DNA of 64,000 bases. Source: JACVRW01 sp963734365. Its GTDB lineage: Bacteria > Actinomycetota > Thermoleophilia > Solirubrobacterales > Thermoleophilaceae. The stretch covers positions 806,001 through 870,000 of the forward strand of contig CAVTGV010000004.1 in the NCBI GenBank assembly GCA_963734365.1, given 5' to 3'. Made by a program: the position numbers and the translations under genes. The notes beneath the pieces are model-generated. The model was not told the DNA's origin. It saw nothing but the letters and a program-made list of their open reading frames with translations, and made no database searches. Of the stretch, positions 25,438 through 33,236 are shown piece after piece (position 1 is the first letter of the stretch; every line of letters starts with the position of its first letter).

Positions 25438-26757
25438 TCAGGCCAGCCGGGCGAGCAGACGTTCCTGGCCGGCCAGCGTCGTGCTGGTGGCCGAGTCGAT
25501 CTCCACGTCGGTGAGGTCGCCGGGCGCGGCCACTCCCGTGAAGTTGACCGTCTTGTTGTGCTCGATTCGCCCGCGCAGTCGTGCCGGGTCCGTGCGCGAC
25601 GGGCCTTCCACCAGCACCTCCATCGTGCGGCCCACGAAGCGTTGGGCGCGCTCGCCGGCGTGCCGCTGGACGAGCTCTACGAGCCGGCCCATGCGCTCGC
25701 TGGCCACCTCGTGCGGGATGTGGCCGTCGAGCTCCGCCGCCTCGGTCTCTCGTCGCGGCGAGTAGATGAAGGTGAAGGCGGAGTCGTAGCCCACCTCATC
25801 GACCACCTCGAGCGTCTCCCGGAACTCGTCCTCGGTCTCCCCCGGGAAGCCGACAATGATGTCCGTGGTGAGCGCGCAGTCGGGCACGAGCTCGCGGATC
25901 ATGGCCACGCGGTCGAGGTAGCGCTCCCTGTTGTAGGTGCGGCGCATCGCCTTCAGCACCCGGCTCGAACCGGATTGCAGCGGAAGGTGGATGTGCGAGC
26001 AGACGGAGGGCAGCTCCGCGTGGGCGAGGATCACGTCCTCGCGAATGTCCTTGGGATGGGGACTCGTGTACCTGATGCGCTCCACTCCGTCGACGGCGTC
26101 GATCATGGAGAGAAGCTCGGCGAAGCTGGTTTTCGCCCCCCTGGGCAGATCGCGGCCGTAGGAGCAGACGTTCTGACCCAGCAACGTGATCTCGCGGACG
26201 CCGTCCGAGGCCAGCCGCTCCACCTCGCCGAGGAGCTCGGCCACCGGCCGCGACACCTCGCGCCCGCGCGTGGACGGCACGATGCAGTAGGAGCACGCGC
26301 AGTTACATCCGACGCTGATCTGGACCCAGGCCTGGAACTCGCGCGCGCGCTTCATCGGCAGGTGTCCGGTAAAGCCCTCGAACTCGAAGAACCCCTGCGC
26401 GGTGAGGCTGTCGCTCGTGAGGAACTCGGCGAGCTTGTGCACCTGGCCGGGCCCGAAGGCGACGTCGACGAACGGGAACTGCTCGAACACCTTCTCCTTC
26501 ATCGACTGGGACCAGCAACCGCCGATGCCGACCACGCGCTGCGGATCCTCTCCCTTCAACCGCTTGGCTTCCCCCAGGTGCCCCACGAGCCGGTTGTCGG
26601 CCTTCTCGCGGATGGAGCACGTGTTGAACAGGATGAGGTCCGCGCCATCGCGGGCATCGACCTCCGTGTAGCCGAGCGACTCGAGCATGCCCTTCATACG
26701 CTCGGAGTCGTGCTCGTTCATCTGGCACCCGAAGGTGGTGAGGTGATACCGCTTCAC
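25438..26757 (-). CDS. miaB: tRNA-2-methylthio-N6-dimethylallyladenosine synthase
   Basis: From the GTG at 26757 the product is 439 residues. The N-terminal MTTase domain has its three cluster Cys in FGCQMNEHDSE, NTCSIREKA and GGCWSQ. The radical SAM domain has GCNCACSYC (CxxxCxxC) and the partner motifs VPSTRGREVSRP and LPLQSGSSRVLKAMRR. A C-terminal TRAM domain ends near residue 435. The enzyme adds the methylthio group to the i6A37 made by MiaA. It faces the coiled-coil gene (3 bp between stops) and is divergent from the GNAT gene. A much longer upstream reading frame exists but lacks family sequence. Confidence 0.95.
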   Translation of the reverse strand: MKRYHLTTFGCQMNEHDSERMKGMLESLGYTEVDARDGADLILFNTCSIREKADNRLVGHLGEAKRLKGEDPQRVVGIGGCWSQSMKEKVFEQFPFVDVAFGPGQVHKLAEFLTSDSLTAQGFFEFEGFTGHLPMKRAREFQAWVQISVGCNCACSYCIVPSTRGREVSRPVAELLGEVERLASDGVREITLLGQNVCSYGRDLPRGAKTSFAELLSMIDAVDGVERIRYTSPHPKDIREDVILAHAELPSVCSHIHLPLQSGSSRVLKAMRRTYNRERYLDRVAMIRELVPDCALTTDIIVGFPGETEDEFRETLEVVDEVGYDSAFTFIYSPRRETEAAELDGHIPHEVASERMGRLVELVQRHAGERAQRFVGRTMEVLVEGPSRTDPARLRGRIEHNKTVNFTGVAAPGDLTDVEIDSATSTTLAGQERLLARLA

Positions 26758-26782
26758 GCCGGTCGAGGATAGCCTGGGCCGG

Positions 26783-27280
26783 ATGAGTGACCTCGCGATC
26801 GTCCGGGCCGGCGCCGAGCGGCTCGACGATCTGCAGCCGCTCTGGAACGGGCTCAGCCGCCACCACGCAGAGGTGGCGCCGGAGCTCACGAGGATCGGTC
26901 CGCTGCGCCCCTCTACGGACTCGTGGCGGATCAGGCGCGAGCTCTACGAGGCCTGGCTGGCGGAGCCTGGCTCCTTCGCGCTCCTGGCCGAGCACGACGG
27001 ACGGCCTGTCGGGTACGCCGTGGTGCATCTGCGCGGGCCCGAGGAGACCTGGGCGACAGAGCAGATCGGCGTGCTCGAGTCGCTGGCGGTGCTGGCCGGC
27101 GAGCGCGGCCACGGTATCGGCTCGGCGCTCGTGGCGCGGGTCTTCGCGGAGCTGCGGCAGGCGGGAATCGAGCACTTCGAGGTCGCCGTGATGGCCTCCA
27201 ATCGAGATGCGGTGCGCTTCTACGAGCGCCTCGGCCTCACCCGCTTCCTTGTCACCTATCTGGGGCGGGTACCGGCGTGA
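26783..27280 (+). CDS. GNAT family N-acetyltransferase
   Basis: The 165-residue single-domain protein has the GNAT fold. A beta strand with PVGYAVVHL precedes the acetyl-CoA loop LAVLAGERGHGIGSALV (motif A, about residues 98-114). The C-terminal ASNRDAVRFYERLGLTRF is motif B. It should transfer an acetyl group from acetyl-CoA to an amine; the substrate is unknown. It is divergent from miaB, with 25 bp between the starts. Confidence 0.88.
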   Translation: MSDLAIVRAGAERLDDLQPLWNGLSRHHAEVAPELTRIGPLRPSTDSWRIRRELYEAWLAEPGSFALLAEHDGRPVGYAVVHLRGPEETWATEQIGVLESLAVLAGERGHGIGSALVARVFAELRQAGIEHFEVAVMASNRDAVRFYERLGLTRFLVTYLGRVPA

Positions 27281-27304
27281 ACGCCGAGGTCAGCGGCTGA
27301 GCCG

Positions 27305-27865
27305 CTAGGCCAGCTCGGCCAGGCCCGGGTACCGGATCACGAAGCCGTGCTCGTCGAGCTCGAGCTCCGCGGTGAAGTCGTTGTCGAGGCCCGTGTAGCG
27401 CACGCGACCGGGCCCAGTGGCCTCGTAGCGCTGCTCTGAGCGCAGCACCTCCAGCTCCGGGACCGACACCCATGCCATCACGTGGTCGGCCGCCTCGCTG
27501 CCGAGCCGGCGCGCCGGCATGAAGTTCGTGAGCGGCGAGAGCGCCAGGTCGCAGTCGAGCGCTCCCTGGACGTCGGGCAGCGCCTCGCCGTCGGCGTGCC
27601 AGCTGCCGTCCGGCTCGCGCGTGAGCTTCAGTGAGCGCTCGCCTGCGGCCGTGTGCACTCGTGTCAGAAGCTCCCTGGTGATCAGGTCAGGATCGGTACG
27701 AAGCTCGTAGCGGAGCCGATGCCCACGGCCGATCTGGACGCCGCGCGCCGTCAGGGCTCCGTCGTCTAGCTCGATCGTGCAGGACTCGGCGCGCCATTCG
27801 TCGAGTCCCCTCCACACGTAGAAGAGCCTCACTGGGCGAAGCAGCCGGCTCGGCCGGCTGCGCAC
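27305..27865 (-). CDS. putative glycolipid-binding protein (PF06475-like)
   Basis: The 186-residue protein matches the pattern of the putative glycolipid-binding family throughout. It has an N-terminal WRGLDEWRAESC, a central DGSWHADGEALPDVQGALDCD and SPLTNFMPARRL, and the C-terminal QRYEATGPGRVRYTGLDND and GFVIRYPGLAEL. No signal peptide is seen. The family fold is a lipoprotein-localisation-like beta barrel, and the biological role is not established. It lies 6 bp after rny on the same strand and may be co-transcribed. The N-terminal 12 residues are basic and the true start may be slightly downstream. Confidence 0.75.
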   Translation of the reverse strand: MRSRPSRLLRPVRLFYVWRGLDEWRAESCTIELDDGALTARGVQIGRGHRLRYELRTDPDLITRELLTRVHTAAGERSLKLTREPDGSWHADGEALPDVQGALDCDLALSPLTNFMPARRLGSEAADHVMAWVSVPELEVLRSEQRYEATGPGRVRYTGLDNDFTAELELDEHGFVIRYPGLAELA

Positions 27866-27871
27866 GATCGT

Positions 27872-29356
27872 TCACTTCGCATAGTCGGTGGCCCGGCTCT
27901 CGCGTATCACCGTCACCTTGATCTGACCGGGATACTCGAGCTGCTTCTCCACCTCTCGGGCGATCTCGTGCGAGAGCAGTGCGGCGCCGTCGTCATCGAT
28001 CGTCTCGGGCTGCACGATCACCCGGACCTCGCGCCCGGCGTGCATGGCGTAGACCTTCTCGACGCCCTCGTGCCGGGTGGCGATCGCCTCGAGCTCGTGG
28101 AGGCGCTTTACGTACTGCTCGAGGGACTCCCCGCGCGCGCCGGGCCGGGCGCCGGACAGGGCGTCCACAACCTGAACGATCACCGCCTCGACGGTCTGGA
28201 GCTCGACCTCGTTGTGGTGGGCCTCCATGGCGTGCGCCACCGCCTCCGACTCCTTGTAGCGCCGCGCCAGCTCGCCGCCCACGAGCGCGTGCGGGCCCTC
28301 GGTCTCGTGCGAGACCGACTTGCCGATGTCGTGCAGCAGCGCAGCGCGTGCGGCCACGCGCGGATCGGCGCCCAGCTCCTCGGCCAGCATCGACGCCAGT
28401 CGCGCGCACTCGATCGAATGGTGGAGCACGTTCTGGCCGTAGCTGGTGCGGAAGCGCAGCTTGCCGAGCAGCTTGACCAGCTCCGGGTGGACCGAGCCGA
28501 CGTTGGCCTCGAACACGGCCTGCTCGCCCACCTCAACGATGTGCTGATCGATCTCCGAGCGTGACTGGTGGAAGGCCTCCTCGATGCGCGCCGGATGGAT
28601 ACGACCGTCCTGAAGCAGCCGTTCGAGGGTCAGACGGGCGATCTCCCGGCGCACGCCGTCGAAGCCCGACAGCAGCACCGCCCCGGGAGTGTCGTCGATG
28701 ATGAAGTCGATGCCGGTGAGCGTCTCAAGGGCACGGATGTTGCGGCCCTCACGGCCGATGATGCGGCCCTTGAGCTCGTCGGACTTGAGCTCCACGACGG
28801 AGACCGTGGTCTCCACCGAGTGGCTCGAGGCCACGCGCTGCATGACGGCGGCGAGGATGCTGCGCGAGCGCCGGTCGGCGTCGCGCCGTGTCTCCTCCTC
28901 CACCTGCCGGATCAGCCTCGCGCTCTCATGGCGCAGCTCGTCCTCGAGCTCGTGCATCAGGATCTGCTTGGCCTGCCCCGCGCTCAGCCCGGCGACTCGC
29001 TCGAGCTCGCGCACCTGCTTGCCCTTGGCGAGCTTGAGCTCCTCGCGGGCGTGGTCGAGGTTGCGCCCGCGGTCCTCGAGTGAGCGCTCCCGTTCCGCCA
29101 GCTGCTGGCTGAGCGCCTCGACCGAGCTCTCACGGGCGTGCAGGCGCTCCTCCTGGCGTGCGATCTCGGTACGCCGGGCCACCAGCTCCTCCTCGAGCCC
29201 GTCCTTGCGCCCGACCGTCTTCGGCTCTGCCGGTGCCCTGGCCTCGGGTGCCGACACGGCAGGACCGCCGGCCTGCACCGCCCTGGGACGCTGCACGAGC
29301 ATCACCACCGCCACCGCGACCGCTGCCGCCACGAGCCCCGCCAACAGGATGTCCAT
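27872..29356 (-). CDS. rny: ribonuclease Y
   Basis: The 494-residue protein has one N-terminal membrane helix (about residues 3-22) and a long coiled coil (about 45-170). A KH domain follows (about 180-250, with GRIIGREGRNIRALE), then an HD phosphohydrolase domain with HDIGKSVSHE near residue 340. The C-terminus PGQIKVTVIRE is typical. RNase Y is a membrane-bound endoribonuclease that starts mRNA decay, here alongside the RNase J and PNPase genes of the window. An unusually long 331 bp leader with four hairpins precedes it. Confidence 0.95.
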   Translation of the reverse strand: MDILLAGLVAAAVAVAVVMLVQRPRAVQAGGPAVSAPEARAPAEPKTVGRKDGLEEELVARRTEIARQEERLHARESSVEALSQQLAERERSLEDRGRNLDHAREELKLAKGKQVRELERVAGLSAGQAKQILMHELEDELRHESARLIRQVEEETRRDADRRSRSILAAVMQRVASSHSVETTVSVVELKSDELKGRIIGREGRNIRALETLTGIDFIIDDTPGAVLLSGFDGVRREIARLTLERLLQDGRIHPARIEEAFHQSRSEIDQHIVEVGEQAVFEANVGSVHPELVKLLGKLRFRTSYGQNVLHHSIECARLASMLAEELGADPRVAARAALLHDIGKSVSHETEGPHALVGGELARRYKESEAVAHAMEAHHNEVELQTVEAVIVQVVDALSGARPGARGESLEQYVKRLHELEAIATRHEGVEKVYAMHAGREVRVIVQPETIDDDGAALLSHEIAREVEKQLEYPGQIKVTVIRESRATDYAK

Positions 29357-29687
29357 TTCCGATGTCCTCTCACCGGCGCAGAGCGCCGGTCTCAGCCTCA
29401 GTTGGGATGAGCGGTGCGGCGCTTTCGCCGCAAGACACCAGACGTCGCCAGGAGCAAAACGCGCGCCTCTCAGGGCGCGCGCAGGCTGCCGCTTATGGAC
29501 CCTCTCGAATGCTCCTTTCGAGAGGTCGGCATGAGCTTGTAGAGGTTACGGTCAAGGGAAAATCAGGCGATTTGCTCGTCTTTTGTCTCACGGCGGCCGT
29601 GCCGGCCGCGTCACATGAGGGTAACCCTCTGGACGGGCGCCCGCAACCGGCGCAGCGCGGCACCCGAACCTTGCCCGCCGCGCCCGG
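29357..29687 (-). promoter_or_regulatory. rny: hairpin-rich leader region between recX and rny
   Basis: This 331 bp stretch has no gene. It holds four perfect inverted repeats: 29372-29390 (7 bp stem, 5 nt loop), 29416-29431 (6 bp, CTTT loop), 29461-29480 (7 bp, all GC) and 29501-29525 (9 bp, 7 nt loop). None is followed by a T-run on either strand, so they do not look like ordinary terminators. Their clustering just upstream of rny suggests a structured 5' untranslated region, possibly used for feedback control of RNase Y or for recX-rny mRNA processing. Confidence 0.5.
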
Positions 29688-30197
29688 TCAGGCCGCCTCG
29701 GAGCGCCGCTCGAGCGTGCGCACGGCCTCGTAGGCCACCTCCGGCGTGAACCCGCGGCGGACCAGCAGGCGCCAGGCGCGGTCGCGCTCGCGGTCGTCGG
29801 CCGGCGCCACCGGAAAACGCCGCTCCAGGACCCTCAGAGCGGTGTGGAGCTCGGTCTCATGGCTGCTGTCGCACAGCGCCGCGTCGACGAGCTCGGGCCC
29901 GACGCCGCGTCGCCTCAGATCCCGCGCGATGCGGTCGCTGCCCCACTGCTCCAGTTGACGCTTGTCCTCGGCGAACTGCCGGGCGTAGCGGGCGTCGTCG
30001 AGGAACCCGCTGCGGGTGAGCTCGGCCACGGCGTCGTCGATGGCCTGAGGGCCCACCCGCTTGCGCTCAAGACAGGTGCGCAGCTCCTCGACCGTTCGCT
30101 CGCGGCGCGAGACAGCCTTGTAGGCGAGATCGATGGCCCGCTCGGTCTCCGACCGCCCACCCGGCGGCGCCGCGGCCTCGAGATCGAAGTCGTCCAT
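29688..30197 (-). CDS. recX: regulatory protein RecX
   Basis: The 169-residue protein is built of three-helix RecX repeats, recognisable by VSRRERTVEELRTCLERK, LTRSGFLDDARYARQFAEDK, WGSDRIARDLRRRGV and a C-terminal LLVRRGFTPEVAYEAV. RecX binds RecA filaments and limits their activity. It follows recA by 24 bp on the same strand, the standard arrangement, and is probably expressed as a minor read-through product of the SOS-controlled recA transcript. Confidence 0.93.
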   Translation of the reverse strand: MDDFDLEAAAPPGGRSETERAIDLAYKAVSRRERTVEELRTCLERKRVGPQAIDDAVAELTRSGFLDDARYARQFAEDKRQLEQWGSDRIARDLRRRGVGPELVDAALCDSSHETELHTALRVLERRFPVAPADDRERDRAWRLLVRRGFTPEVAYEAVRTLERRSEAA

Positions 30198-30221
30198 GCG
30201 GGAGGAGTCCGGCCGGTCCGG

Positions 30222-31343
30222 CTAAGCGGCCTCCCGGTCCTCGGCCGGCGCGGCGGGCGGCTCCGCGCTCTCCGGCTCCGCAGCGTCGTCGCCCGCGTCC
30301 TGACCGACAGTGGCCAGCGACGCCTTGGCGGGCTCCACGCCGAGGGCCTCGTAGATCTTGCCCTCGATCTCCGCCGTCACGTGAGGGTTCTCCCGCAGGT
30401 AGCCCTTCACGTTGTTGCGACCCTGCCCCAGCCGCTCCTCTCCGTAGGAGAAGAACGAGCCCGACTTCTGGACGATGCCGTGCTCGATGCCCAGGTCGAG
30501 GATGCAGCCCTCGGAGCTGATGCCCTGGCCGTACTCGATGTCGAACTCGGCCTGGCGAAACGGAGCCGCCACCTTGTTCTTGACCACCTTGACCCGCACA
30601 CGGTTGCCGATCGCCTCAGTGCCCTCCTTGAGCGTCTCGATTCTGCGGATGTCGAGCCGCTGGGAGGAATAGAACTTGAGCGCGCGGCCGCCGGGCTGCG
30701 TCTCGGGAGAGCCGAACATCACGCCGACCTTCTCGCGGATCTGGTTGGTGAAGATGCAGAGCGTGTTGGCGCGGTTGAGGTTGCCGGCCAACTTGCGCAT
30801 CGCCTGGGACATCATCCGGGCCTGCAGACCCACCGACTGGTCGCCCATCGCTCCCTCGAGCTCCACCTTGGGCGTGAGCGCGGCCACGGAGTCGATCGCG
30901 ACGATGTCGACCGCCCCGGAGCGGATCAGCAGGTCGGCGATCTCGAGCGCCTGCTCCCCGTGATCCGGCTGGGAGACGAGCAGCTCGTCGACGTCCACTC
31001 CTATGCGCTTGGCGTACACCGGGTCCATGGCGTGCTCGGCGTCGATGAAAGCGCAGATCCCGCCCATCTTCTGGGCGTTCGCCAGGATGTGGTAGAGCAG
31101 CGTGGTCTTACCGGAGGACTCCGGGCCGAACACCTCGACGATCCTCCCGCGCGGCACACCGCCCACGCCGAGCGCCAGGTCGAGCGACAGTGCGCCTGTC
31201 GGCACGGCCGCCACCTTCACCTGGTAGGCGTCGTCCCCCATCTTCATGATCGAGCCCTGCCCGAACTGGCGCTCGATCTGGGTTAGCGCCCCCTTCAGCG
31301 CGGCCTCGCGCGCCTGGGCGGCCTTCTGCTGCTCCTTGTCCAT
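30222..31343 (-). CDS. recA: recombinase RecA
   Basis: The 373-residue protein has the RecA core: P-loop GPESSGKT (residues 73-80), VDELLVSQPD, the L2 region with TNQIREKVGVMFG and a C-terminal GEERLGQGRNNVK. It ends in an acidic Ala/Pro/Glu tail, as is usual. RecA forms ATP-dependent filaments on single-stranded DNA for recombination and triggers LexA cleavage. A GAGGAG Shine-Dalgarno-like stretch lies upstream, and a near-perfect LexA box is at 31392-31405, about 49 bp before the ATG. Confidence 0.98.
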   Translation of the reverse strand: MDKEQQKAAQAREAALKGALTQIERQFGQGSIMKMGDDAYQVKVAAVPTGALSLDLALGVGGVPRGRIVEVFGPESSGKTTLLYHILANAQKMGGICAFIDAEHAMDPVYAKRIGVDVDELLVSQPDHGEQALEIADLLIRSGAVDIVAIDSVAALTPKVELEGAMGDQSVGLQARMMSQAMRKLAGNLNRANTLCIFTNQIREKVGVMFGSPETQPGGRALKFYSSQRLDIRRIETLKEGTEAIGNRVRVKVVKNKVAAPFRQAEFDIEYGQGISSEGCILDLGIEHGIVQKSGSFFSYGEERLGQGRNNVKGYLRENPHVTAEIEGKIYEALGVEPAKASLATVGQDAGDDAAEPESAEPPAAPAEDREAA

Positions 31344-31391
31344 GCTGTTTCTCCTCGAAAGCTCTAGAGGGTCACAAGCTAAGAGGGAGCT

Positions 31392-31405
31392 CGGACGTAT
31401 GTTCG
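31392..31405. promoter_or_regulatory. LexA (SOS) box upstream of recA
   Basis: CGGACGTATGTTCG differs at one base from the symmetric Gram-positive/actinobacterial LexA operator CGAACGTATGTTCG. It sits between recA (minus strand) and the divergent deazaflavin-oxidoreductase gene, about 36 bp from the latter's GTG. It is well placed to repress recA until DNA damage and might also affect the divergent gene. Confidence 0.75.
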
Positions 31406-31441
31406 CCCCCGTGAGATAGGGTCGAGAATCGAGGAGCCGCC

Positions 31442-31936
31442 GTGTACCGATACGACCAAGCGAACCCCTTCCACCGGCTGATTCGCTGGTCCGGCTCGCT
31501 GCCCCCGATCTCGTGGCTCTACGCGCGCACGCTGCACCACATCGATCGCGTCGTCTATCGCGCCACGAGCGGACGTAAGACGTTCACCTCGCTGGTCACG
31601 GGGCTGCCCGTGGTGCAGCTCACCACCACGGGAGCGCGCAGCGGCCTGCCCCGCACGCTGCCCGTCCTGGGAGTGCCCGAGGGTGATCGCCTGATCGTGA
31701 TCGCGTCGAACTTCGGCCAGGACAACAACCCGTCCTGGTACTACAACCTGCTCGCCCACCCGCATGCGGAGATCGTGTTCGAGGGGACGAGCCGCCAGGT
31801 CGAGGCGAAGGAGCTGAGCGGCGCCGAGCGCGAGCGCTGGTACGCCCGCGGGGTGGACATCTACCCGGGCTGGACGAGCTACCGCCGCAGGGCTGCGCAC
31901 CGCGAGATACCGGTGATCGAGCTGCGGCCCTCCTGA
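31442..31936 (+). CDS. nitroreductase-family deazaflavin (F420)-dependent oxidoreductase
   Basis: The 164-residue protein starts at GTG after a GAGGAG site. It matches the DDN-like split beta-barrel family: VVQLTTTGARSGLPRTLPV, SNFGQDNNPSWYYNLLAHP and EIPVIEL. Members use coenzyme F420 to reduce varied substrates or act as quinone reductases. The substrate here is unknown. The phrase NPSWYYNL is the usual signature. F420 use is a family expectation and also fits an actinobacterial host. It is divergent from recA across the SOS box. Confidence 0.87.
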   Translation: MYRYDQANPFHRLIRWSGSLPPISWLYARTLHHIDRVVYRATSGRKTFTSLVTGLPVVQLTTTGARSGLPRTLPVLGVPEGDRLIVIASNFGQDNNPSWYYNLLAHPHAEIVFEGTSRQVEAKELSGAERERWYARGVDIYPGWTSYRRRAAHREIPVIELRPS

Positions 31937-31945
31937 CGCAGGGCG

Positions 31946-32686
31946 TCAGCGGCGCATGCACACCCCGACCTCGGTCCGGTACGGGATCGTGACCGGACCG
32001 GAAGCGGCCAGCGCCCGGGCGGCGGCCAGCACCTCGGCGCGCTCGCCGGCCGGCAACGCAGCCACGAAACTGATCGATCCGATCCGGTCCGCCATGCCGC
32101 GGGCGTCGAGCGTCTGGTGGTTGGCAAAGCGCTCTTCCTCGAAAGGCCCGAACAGGTCGGTGCAGCCTGCGAAGGCGGCGCGCCAGGCGTCGGTCGCGTG
32201 GCTCGGCGTGTCGCGGCGATAAGGCGCCAGCAGCGCGTCGATTGCCCGGTTCACCGGGCTGGCCTGGTCGCGGCGGTTCCAGACGAGCGCGAGCGCACCG
32301 CCCGGCCGCAGCACACGATGGATCTCCGCCAGCGCCACCGGGCCGTCGAACCAATGGAAGGCCTGGGCCACGGTCACTGCGTCGGCGGTGGCGTCGCCGA
32401 GCGGGATGGCCTCAGCCGTCCCGCTCAGAACCCGCGCCTCGGCCGGCAGGGCGGAGCGCATCTCGGCCACCGGCTCCACGGCCACGACCGCCGCTCCGGT
32501 GGTGAGGAGCGCCCTCGTGAGCGCCCCGGTTCCCGCCGCCAGGTCGAGCACCGTGCGCCCGGGACCCAGCTCGAGCCGCTCCACCAGCCAGGCGAGCGCA
32601 TCGCTCGGATAGCCCGGACGGCCGCGCTCGTAGGCACCGGCCGCACGCCCGAAGCCAACCGCCGCGTCGGGATGGATGTCGCTCAT
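31946..32686 (-). CDS. class I SAM-dependent methyltransferase (methyltransferase 11 type)
   Basis: The 246-residue protein has motif I VLDLAAGTGALTRALL (about residues 46-61), an acidic motif II in VVAVEPVAEM, VAQAFHWFD near residue 110 and a post-motif VLRPGGALALVWNRRD. The HWF region is common in the SmtA/UbiE-like group that includes trans-aconitate and small-molecule methyltransferases. The substrate is unknown. Its ATG overlaps the thpR stop by 4 bp, so it is co-translated with thpR and cinA. Confidence 0.85.
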   Translation of the reverse strand: MSDIHPDAAVGFGRAAGAYERGRPGYPSDALAWLVERLELGPGRTVLDLAAGTGALTRALLTTGAAVVAVEPVAEMRSALPAEARVLSGTAEAIPLGDATADAVTVAQAFHWFDGPVALAEIHRVLRPGGALALVWNRRDQASPVNRAIDALLAPYRRDTPSHATDAWRAAFAGCTDLFGPFEEERFANHQTLDARGMADRIGSISFVAALPAGERAEVLAAARALAASGPVTIPYRTEVGVCMRR

Positions 32687-33219
32687 CGGAGGCTCCGCTG
32701 CGCGAGCGGCTCGTACAGGGCGCCCTGGGGCCGGAGCGTCGACCGGTAGAGGGTGAGCCGGGACGCCTCGAACGGCTCCTGGGGTGCCGCCAGCTCAGCC
32801 AGCGGGGGCACGCGGCGGCGGCCGCGCTTGACGCGCGCCAGGGTGAGATGAGGCCAGAAGGGCCGCTTTTCCGGGCGGTACCAGCCGCCGGCTTCGAGCG
32901 CACCCGACGCGGCGGCCTGCAGCGCCGCGGCGCGGTCGTCCTCGTCGGCGAGGTCGAGGGCGAACAGCCGCGGCGCCCGTGGAGGCAGCGGGCGGACCTC
33001 CCCGGCGGCCAGCAGCGGTGGCGCTCCCCCGGTCCCGCTGAACGCCGCCTCGGCGATCTCGCCGGCGACCTGCTCGTCCTGCCAGCCCAGGAAGACGAGG
33101 GTCACGTGGAGAGCCTCGGCGGCGACGGGTCGCAGATCGTCGCGCCCCGCCACGAGCCCATCGCGCCAGTCCGCCAGCTCCGCCCGCGCGCCCTCGGGCA
33201 GATCTAGAGCTACGAACAT
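32683..33219 (-). CDS. thpR: RNA 2',3'-cyclic phosphodiesterase
   Basis: The 178-residue member of the 2H phosphoesterase family has both HxTx motifs: HVTLVFLG (about residue 38) and HLTLARVKRG (about 125). Other typical features are the N-terminal MFVALDLPEGARAELADW and the late YRSTLRPQGALYEPL. The enzyme opens 2',3'-cyclic phosphates on RNA and is also called 2'-5' RNA ligase. It lies 17 bp after cinA, a common pairing in actinobacteria. Confidence 0.93.
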   Translation of the reverse strand: MFVALDLPEGARAELADWRDGLVAGRDDLRPVAAEALHVTLVFLGWQDEQVAGEIAEAAFSGTGGAPPLLAAGEVRPLPPRAPRLFALDLADEDDRAAALQAAASGALEAGGWYRPEKRPFWPHLTLARVKRGRRRVPPLAELAAPQEPFEASRLTLYRSTLRPQGALYEPLAQRSLR

Positions 33220-33236
33220 CCGGCAGCGCGGACCGC

